Source: Candidatus Methanoxibalbensis ujae (GTDB lineage Archaea; Halobacteriota; Syntropharchaeia; Alkanophagales; Methanospirareceae). From it: a stretch of 32,302 bases of DNA. Made by a program: the position numbers and the translations under genes. The DNA is taken from NCBI GenBank assembly GCA_026134085.1, contig JAOQIN010000020.1, positions 1 to 32,302 of the forward strand, in the 5' to 3' direction. Shown in pieces: positions 26,295 through 32,302 of this stretch (position 1 is its first letter; the number at the start of each line of letters is the position of its first letter). The notes below the pieces were generated by a model, which did not search any database, had not been told where the DNA came from, and was given only the letters and a program-made list of their open reading frames with translations.

Positions 26295-26981
26295 GTGAAG
26301 GTGAATGCGGATATGTTGTTTTCACTGAGGAAGCTTGCGTTGCTCGGTGCGATGGAGCAGCCCATAAAGCTTTCGGCTACGCACTTTTCTGAGGTGCTGG
26401 GGTCAAGCATCCAGACGGCTGCGAGGAGGTTGCAGGAGCTTGAGCGTGAGGGTCTTGTTTACAGGCGGCTTACGGGTGACGGGCAGTGGGTCATGCTTAC
26501 GAGACGCGGCATAGATATGCTGAAAGCTGAATGCCTGGAATACAGGCAGATATTTGTGAGGAAGACGAGAATGGAAGTTGAGCTTGTCGGTCGTGTGATA
26601 ACGGGTCTCGGTGAGGGAAAATATTACACAACGCTTGAAGGTTATAAGAAGCAGTTCAAAGAAAAACTTGGATTTTATCCGTTTCCGGGAACGCTGAATC
26701 TGAGATTGGACGCACACAGTGTTGAAGCACGAAGAGCGTTGGAGTGGGGAAATGCGATCGAGATAGAAGGCTTCAAAACTGAAATACGAACATTCGGCGG
26801 CGGCAGATGCTATCCATGCCGCATATTACACGAGCGCGCACACAGCATACGAAGCTTCGTGATAATCCCCGAAAGAACACACTATCCCAATGACATCATT
26901 GAGATAATATCTCCCGTCTACCTGAGAAAGGAGCTCAACCTCAAAGATGGCGATGAACTGCGCATCCGCATTCATGTCTGA
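26295..26981 (+). CDS. ribK: CTP-dependent riboflavin kinase with N-terminal HTH domain (archaeal RibK)
   Basis: HTH N-term QPIKLSATHFSEVLGSSIQTAARRLQELEREGLVYRR; VGRVITGLGEGKYYTTLEGYKKQFKEKLGFYPFPGTLNLRLD; FGGGRCYPCRI. Confidence 0.93.
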   Translation: MKVNADMLFSLRKLALLGAMEQPIKLSATHFSEVLGSSIQTAARRLQELEREGLVYRRLTGDGQWVMLTRRGIDMLKAECLEYRQIFVRKTRMEVELVGRVITGLGEGKYYTTLEGYKKQFKEKLGFYPFPGTLNLRLDAHSVEARRALEWGNAIEIEGFKTEIRTFGGGRCYPCRILHERAHSIRSFVIIPERTHYPNDIIEIISPVYLRKELNLKDGDELRIRIHV

Positions 26982-27086
26982 GCTGCGTTTGACATGTTAT
27001 GTCACATGCACAATACATATAAAAAATATGATGATAATCAAAATATGTATGAAAAATGAGAGAGAAGGAGGAGGGAGAATATAAGA

Positions 27087-27818
27087 ATGATGCCGCAAAC
27101 TGTGCTCAGGGGCATAGAGGATTTTCGCAAGGGAAAAGTGGTTCTGATATATGATGCGGATGACAGGGAGCGTGAGACTGACATAGCGATGCCGGCGTTT
27201 GCTGTGACGCCGCGTGATGTTGCGTTTTTCAGGAAGTTTGGCGGAGGGCTTATATGTGTTGCGATACACCCTGTTGCTGCGGAGAAGCTTGGATTGCCTT
27301 TTATAAGCGATGTTTTGCGCTGTTCAGCGGAGAAATTCACATCACTTCAGTGTCTTGTGGAGGAGGAGGGAGATGTTCCGTACGACAGGCGCTCATCATT
27401 CTCGCTCTGGGTCAATCATCGCAACACATTCACGGGAATCACAGACCGTGACAGGGCTCTCACGATAAGGCATATAGGAAGAGCTGTTGAGAGGGTGCTT
27501 GCAGGCATGTCATACGAATTCTGCAGCGAATTCAGAACGCCCGGGCATGTGGCGATCCTCCGTGCCGCAGATGGACTTCTGGCTGAACGGAAAGGACAGA
27601 CAGAGCTGTCAATCGTTCTCGCGATGCTCGCCGGCGTTCCTCCTGCTGTGGTTATCTGCGAGATGCTTGATGAGGAAAACGGAAAAGCTCTTTCAAAAGC
27701 GAAAGCAGAATCCTTCGCAAATTCCCACAAAATCACTTTCCTTCAGGGAAGAGACATAGAAAAAGCGTTTGAAATGCTGCCCCCTCTCTCATCACTTTAT
27801 AACATCTACCTCATATAG
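27087..27818 (+). CDS. ribB: 3,4-dihydroxy-2-butanone-4-phosphate synthase (RibB)
   Basis: GIEDFRKGKVVLIYDADDRERETDIAMPA, GGGLICVAI, RTPGHVAILRAADGLLAERKGQTELSIVLAMLAG; TAG stop. Confidence 0.94.
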   Translation: MMPQTVLRGIEDFRKGKVVLIYDADDRERETDIAMPAFAVTPRDVAFFRKFGGGLICVAIHPVAAEKLGLPFISDVLRCSAEKFTSLQCLVEEEGDVPYDRRSSFSLWVNHRNTFTGITDRDRALTIRHIGRAVERVLAGMSYEFCSEFRTPGHVAILRAADGLLAERKGQTELSIVLAMLAGVPPAVVICEMLDEENGKALSKAKAESFANSHKITFLQGRDIEKAFEMLPPLSSLYNIYLI

Positions 27819-27852
27819 ATCCTATAATAAAATGAGATCCTATAATAAAATG
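27817..27852. repeat. Perfect tandem duplication, 18 bp x 2, beginning in the ribB stop codon
   Basis: agatcctataataaaatg at 27817-27834 and 27835-27852. Confidence 0.97.
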
Positions 27853-28000
27853 TCGTAATCTCATGAGTAACATTTTCTTTCAATACAATGTGAAATGATG
27901 TTCATTTTTTGTGAGAAATTCTTAAGAGGAGAGGATGAGAACAACTATGCAAAGGGGTGTGTGTCCTTTTCTGCGCTATGCATGTTTATTTTTTCATTTT

Positions 28001-28240
28001 TTATTTTTTCAACAGCATCTCAGGTGAGATGACTGATGATTTCTTTGCAGCCGCGGAGACGAGCTCGGAAAGAAGCACAAAAATAGCCTGCTTGTGCTCT
28101 TCCTTGCTGCGATGCACCTGAAACGGCGATATGTCCAGCGATTTATATCGCACGAAGTCACATGCCAGACCGTTCTTCTCGCAGAACTCCTTCAACTGCA
28201 CAAGAAGCATGTGAAGATGGATAATCTCCTCCTTCTTCAT
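28001..28240 (-). CDS. UPF0058 family protein
   Basis: MKKEEIIHLHMLLVQLKEFCEKN, YKSLDISPFQVHRSKEEHKQAIFVLLSEL. Confidence 0.88.
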   Translation of the reverse strand: MKKEEIIHLHMLLVQLKEFCEKNGLACDFVRYKSLDISPFQVHRSKEEHKQAIFVLLSELVSAAAKKSSVISPEMLLKK

Positions 28241-28318
28241 CTTCTATATATACGCAATCTTATTATTTAAGATTTGTGCATAACTGTTAAATTGAGCATT
28301 GGAGTATGAGATGAACAA

Positions 28319-28390
28319 GCCGCTGTAGCTCAGTGGTAGAGCGGCTGACTCGTAATCAGCAGGTCGTGGGTTCAAATCCCACCAGCGGCT
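28319..28390 (+). tRNA. tRNA-Thr (anticodon CGT)
   Basis: GCCGCTG/CAGCGGC acceptor stem, D-arm GCTCAGTGGTAGAGC, anticodon stem-loop GCTGA-CTCGTAA-TCAGC, T-arm GTGGGTTCAAATCCCAC, discriminator T; no encoded CCA. Confidence 0.95.
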
Positions 28391-28429
28391 TGATCGGTTG
28401 CTCTTTTGTCAATGCGATGGTGATACGAG

Positions 28430-29974
28430 ATGGCGGGGGGAGAAATGACGAGCGATGTGAATGCCGGCGCAGCGGCGAAGGGACTGCCGCGTCGTGACGA
28501 TTTCAGTGATTGGTATTCTGAGATCCTGTGGCGTGCTGAGATAGTTGACACGAGGTATCCCGTGAAAGGTGTGTGTGTGTGGCAGCCGTTTGGATTCAAG
28601 ATGCGAAGTCTCATCTACAGCATATTGCGTTCTCTACTTGACGACAGCGGTCATGAGGAAGTGCTTTTCCCGCTTTTGATACCGAGGAGTGAGTTGATGA
28701 AGGAGGAGGAGCACATAAAAGGGTTTGAGGGTGAAGTTTTCTGGGTGACGAGAGGGGGATATGAGGAGCTTGATGTGCCATTGGCACTGCGACCCACATC
28801 TGAAACCGCAATATATCCCATGTTAAATCTGTGGATAAGGTCTCATCGAGACCTTCCGATCCGCATATATCAGGTTGTGAATGTCTTCAGATATGAGACA
28901 AAGCACACGAGGCCTCTTATAAGGGTTCGTGAGATAACATCTTTCAAGGAGGCGCACACCGCGCATGCGAGTCGTGAAGATGCTGAGGAGCAGGTGCATG
29001 TTGCGGTTGAGATATACAAACGCTTCTTTGACAGATTGGCAGTTCCTTATATTGTGACGGAGAGACCCGAATGGGACAAATTTCCAGGCGCAGAACGAAC
29101 AATTGCGTTTGACACACTCATGCCAGATGGCAGGACAATGCAGATAGCCACAATTCACATGCTCGGCGACAAGTTCGCACGCACATTTGATATAACATTT
29201 GAAGATTGTGATGGAAACCGAAAATTCGTGCAGCAGACGTGCTACGGAATTTCAGAGCGCTGTGTTGCGGCGGTCATCGCCGTTCATGGCGACGATCATG
29301 GCTTGGTCCTGCCGCCTGAGGTCGCGCCTGTTCAGGTTGTCATAGTTCCGATAGTGTTTTCAAGGGATGAAATGCGTGATGATGTGCTCTCAGTATGCTC
29401 TGAATTGAGAGATGCACTTGATGATGCGAACATACGCGTGGTGCTTGATGATTCAGATGAGCGACCGGGTGCAAAGTTCTATAAATGGGAGATGAAAGGG
29501 GTGCCTCTTCGCATTGAGGTTGGTCCGAGAGACCTGAAAACGGGAAAATGCGTGTTCGTCACGAGACATGACCTCAATAAATTCCATGTGAATCTCTCAA
29601 CAGAGGAAGTCGTTGGCATGGTGAGGAAAACACTCGCTCGCATATATGAGGAAATGAAAGCGAACGCGTGGCGCAGGTTCAACGATATGATAATATCGCT
29701 CTCAGCAGAAACGACAGCTGCTTCATCAGCGGAATCAGATGCATCAGATGCATCATCAGATACATCAGCATCAGATGAAGATGTGCTGTCTCTCATAGGT
29801 GCAAAAATGAGGGGTGGCATCGTAAATGTTTTCATGTGCCCCAAATGTGGGAAGGCGCTGAAGGAGCTCACAGGCGCATCCGTCCTCGGAACTCCTTTTG
29901 ATGGCAGAAAGAAAGGAAAATGTGTCGTATGCTCGCAGGAGTGCGCTGAACTGTATGTGGCAAGAACCTATTGA
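28430..29974 (+). CDS. proS: Prolyl-tRNA synthetase (archaeal/eukaryotic type)
   Basis: [103 protein letters not shown]-term Cys-rich zinc module. Confidence 0.96.
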   Translation: MAGGEMTSDVNAGAAAKGLPRRDDFSDWYSEILWRAEIVDTRYPVKGVCVWQPFGFKMRSLIYSILRSLLDDSGHEEVLFPLLIPRSELMKEEEHIKGFEGEVFWVTRGGYEELDVPLALRPTSETAIYPMLNLWIRSHRDLPIRIYQVVNVFRYETKHTRPLIRVREITSFKEAHTAHASREDAEEQVHVAVEIYKRFFDRLAVPYIVTERPEWDKFPGAERTIAFDTLMPDGRTMQIATIHMLGDKFARTFDITFEDCDGNRKFVQQTCYGISERCVAAVIAVHGDDHGLVLPPEVAPVQVVIVPIVFSRDEMRDDVLSVCSELRDALDDANIRVVLDDSDERPGAKFYKWEMKGVPLRIEVGPRDLKTGKCVFVTRHDLNKFHVNLSTEEVVGMVRKTLARIYEEMKANAWRRFNDMIISLSAETTAASSAESDASDASSDTSASDEDVLSLIGAKMRGGIVNVFMCPKCGKALKELTGASVLGTPFDGRKKGKCVVCSQECAELYVARTY

Positions 29975-30356
29975 GAAGGCAGAATGGCTGTTTCCGGTGG
30001 AGGATTCACCTCCTGAATCAGATCGGCTTGGTGACGGTGACCGCCCACGCGCATTTTTCATCAATTTGTGCGCCTCTTCTCCGAATCCTCACCTCATCCT
30101 CTAATTCCCGCTTTGACCTCTAAGTCAAATCAATTCACACATTTCATCTCAGAATGTCCTGCATGCGGTTTGAGCTGAGCTTGAAGGTTGACAATCTCAA
30201 CTTCCATTCCTATATAGGAGGAAAAAAAGTGTTTTAGATCCCGGTATTTTCTCTATTTTATTTTTCATGTCGCTGTGTCGCACAAATGAATCAAAAACCA
30301 CATCACAATCGCATCATCTCCTGCTCGGTTGGAAGCCTGACCCTGCCTTCAAAATC

Positions 30357-31166
30357 CTAAAAAACTGCTATACCCCCATAGCCCACGACATTTGAACGCT
30401 CTCCGGTCACATCGCCGCTCGTCGCGTATTTCAGCAGCATGCCTTTTGTCGCACCGATTTTTTTTGTTGCCACGATCATTGCACCGATAGGTCCCACGCC
30501 GCATGCGGAGGAATTCACCTCTCGCACAACTCTATAAAATGCAGATACATCCAATGCGCATACAGCATCAATCACCCGTTTATCACTCTCATGTGCAACA
30601 TTTTCGGGTTTATAATGTGTGAAATCTGAGGATGCTATCACAATCACCCTCTTATTCATACTCATAATCACATCTGCAATGCAGTCTCCAACTTCTTTTG
30701 CGGTTTCTTCATCATGAATGGCCATGCAGATGGGGACGAATTTGAAATTTTTGAAAATGTGTTGGAGGAATGGAAGTTGAACCTCTATTGAATGCTCCTG
30801 AGCGTGTGCGCTTTCCTCAATGTCTATGATTGTGCCTCTCAATGCGTTTATGAACTCCTCGTCAACATGGACCTCGCCGAGCGGTGTGAGCCATGTTGTG
30901 GCGGATGTGGCGACAGCTGAGCCAGCGAGGTAGTGGTTCGGTCCGAGTATCACGAATGTATCCGCCTGCGGCATCCTCGCGTAAACAGAGGCAGCAACGC
31001 TTCCCGAGTACATATAGCCGGCATGCGGGACAACAGCACCCTTCATTTCCGCAATTACATCACGGCTCAACCCGGAGAAGCACGCATCTATCTGCCTTCT
31101 CAATGCGGATTCGCTCCCTTCATAAAATATACCTGCCACCGCAGGTCGCCTTATTCCCGCTCTCAT
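30357..31166 (-). CDS. MEMO1 family protein (AmmeMemoRadiSam system protein B)
   Basis: IRRPAVAGIFYEGSESALRRQID, GAVVPHAGYMYSGSVAASVYARMPQADTFVILGPNHY, AHAQEHSIEVQLPFLQHIF, SSDFTHYKP, GVGPIGAMIVATKKIGA. Confidence 0.93.
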   Translation of the reverse strand: MRAGIRRPAVAGIFYEGSESALRRQIDACFSGLSRDVIAEMKGAVVPHAGYMYSGSVAASVYARMPQADTFVILGPNHYLAGSAVATSATTWLTPLGEVHVDEEFINALRGTIIDIEESAHAQEHSIEVQLPFLQHIFKNFKFVPICMAIHDEETAKEVGDCIADVIMSMNKRVIVIASSDFTHYKPENVAHESDKRVIDAVCALDVSAFYRVVREVNSSACGVGPIGAMIVATKKIGATKGMLLKYATSGDVTGERSNVVGYGGIAVF

Positions 31167-31224
31167 TTGTCTCCTCCTCCCTCTCATCTCGTAGGGCGTC
31201 TGTCTCATTCAACCGCAACTGTTT

Positions 31225-31752
31225 TCAACTGCAAACGCGATCCTCATCGCCACCGCTGTTGCATCTGTTTTCTGTATTTCTGCCGCTTTTGAGAATTCTG
31301 CTTATAGGAATCTGCCACAACATCAGCTCCCTTGTGATATTTCCGTATCCTCTATCCTGCTCGTGATCGCATCTTCCGTCGCCATCTAATTCAATTACTG
31401 ATATATCATCATCCTCATCTTCATCATCATCCGAAATTTCAATTTCATCAATGTCCTCTTCATCCTCATCCACTTCCATCAGATTGACCTCATCCACGTT
31501 TATCCCCAGTCGCTCAAGCTCTCTGACCGCCTCATCCTCGCTGATTTCCTTGTGGAACGAGATGCTGTACAGGGATGCGCCATATCGCTCCCAACCCGCA
31601 TCTGCCAGTTTCTCCATTATTGTTGCAATGTGATACAGCCGCTCCTTCAACTCGTCGCCGAGCGCTCTGATCTCGTCTGGCGAGACACTCTCAAGATCTC
31701 CTATCTCCCACTCAGGCTTGCCAAAGAGGAAAATGTCAACTTCAACACCCAT
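31225..31752 (-). CDS. Uncharacterised protein with strongly acidic region
   Basis: MGVEVDIFLFGKPEWEIGDLESVSPDEIRALGDELKERLYHIATIMEKLADAGWERYGASLYSISFHKEISEDEAVRELERLGI followed by an Asp/Glu-rich segment. Confidence 0.65.
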   Translation of the reverse strand: MGVEVDIFLFGKPEWEIGDLESVSPDEIRALGDELKERLYHIATIMEKLADAGWERYGASLYSISFHKEISEDEAVRELERLGINVDEVNLMEVDEDEEDIDEIEISDDDEDEDDDISVIELDGDGRCDHEQDRGYGNITRELMLWQIPISRILKSGRNTENRCNSGGDEDRVCS

Positions 31753-32302
31753 GCCTTGGCACCTCCCCCTCGCTCATCTCACCTCTCCCTTATCTACAAC
31801 ACTCCTCAAATAAATGCAGGAAAATCTGTTAATGCTGTTCAGAGTCAGGCTGTGTCTCAACCAGACACAGCGATCATTGCTTCGTTATCTTCAGCACTGC
31901 GCGCATCCTGATGCAGCGCAGAATAAAAAAAGAATGATAAAAAAAGAATGAAGGAAAAAAGAATATGATACGGATCGTCATCTTCCGATGAGTCTATAAA
32001 AATGTTGCTGAGAGTGCCACCGCAATCGGTGGATGAATTGGGAGGAGGTGGATACTTGATCTGAAAATTATCCAACAGAGAAAACCCAGATAATCCAGAA
32101 TTACTTGATGAACTCATGCCTGAATTTCGCAATGTGTTCAGGAAGTCTCCTTCCCAGAACCCACAATGCCCGTCAGGATGAACTATAAAGAGGGATACAT
32201 CGGAAGACGGTCGGGATATCTGTCTCAGGAATTCCCGCGGCAGACTTGAAGGGAGCGATTTGGATTTTGTCTCTACAACGCAGGGGTAAGTATGACATGG
32301 GA

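Noticed and set aside
30340-30359. TAG at the end of MEMO followed by 17 open codons (DFEGRVRLPTEQEMMRL)
   Set aside because: MEMO proteins normally end at this position (GYGGIAVF), so TAG is most likely a true stop
31857-32132. 91 aa minus-strand ORF near the right edge
   Set aside because: Low-complexity Ser/Phe composition, no family or convincing start signal

Overview
The window looks like a euryarchaeal chromosome segment. Supporting genes include GGGP synthase, S19e, a PDCD5-type protein, archaeal phosphopantothenate synthetase, an MptD-like and an MfnE-like enzyme, CTP-dependent riboflavin kinase, UPF0058 and MEMO. Methanopterin/methanofuran-type genes suggest a methanogen or an ANME/alkanotroph relative, but this is inference. 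Most of the window is compact housekeeping sequence. The main accessory features are: (i) a CRISPR array at 7987-8749 with 12 identical 30-bp repeats, 11 spacers and no cas genes in the window; (ii) a ferrous-iron uptake cluster with two FeoA-type genes and a FeoB divided by an in-frame TGA directly followed by a GTG start with its own Shine-Dalgarno; (iii) a ~2.6-kb AT-rich island (19453-22082) bounded by a 21-bp perfect direct repeat. The island carries a decayed IS6-type transposase cut off at the repeat, small membrane-protein ORFs (one with an in-frame TAG followed by 41 more open codons), and two ORF-plus-structured-site units that resemble gene cassettes; (iv) a DUF362 pseudogene; (v) an unusual number of perfect short tandem duplications, both between genes and in-frame inside housekeeping genes. 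No complete undescribed system is proven. The island and the split FeoB are the best candidates for follow-up. All family calls are from recognition of the translated sequence; no searches were run.
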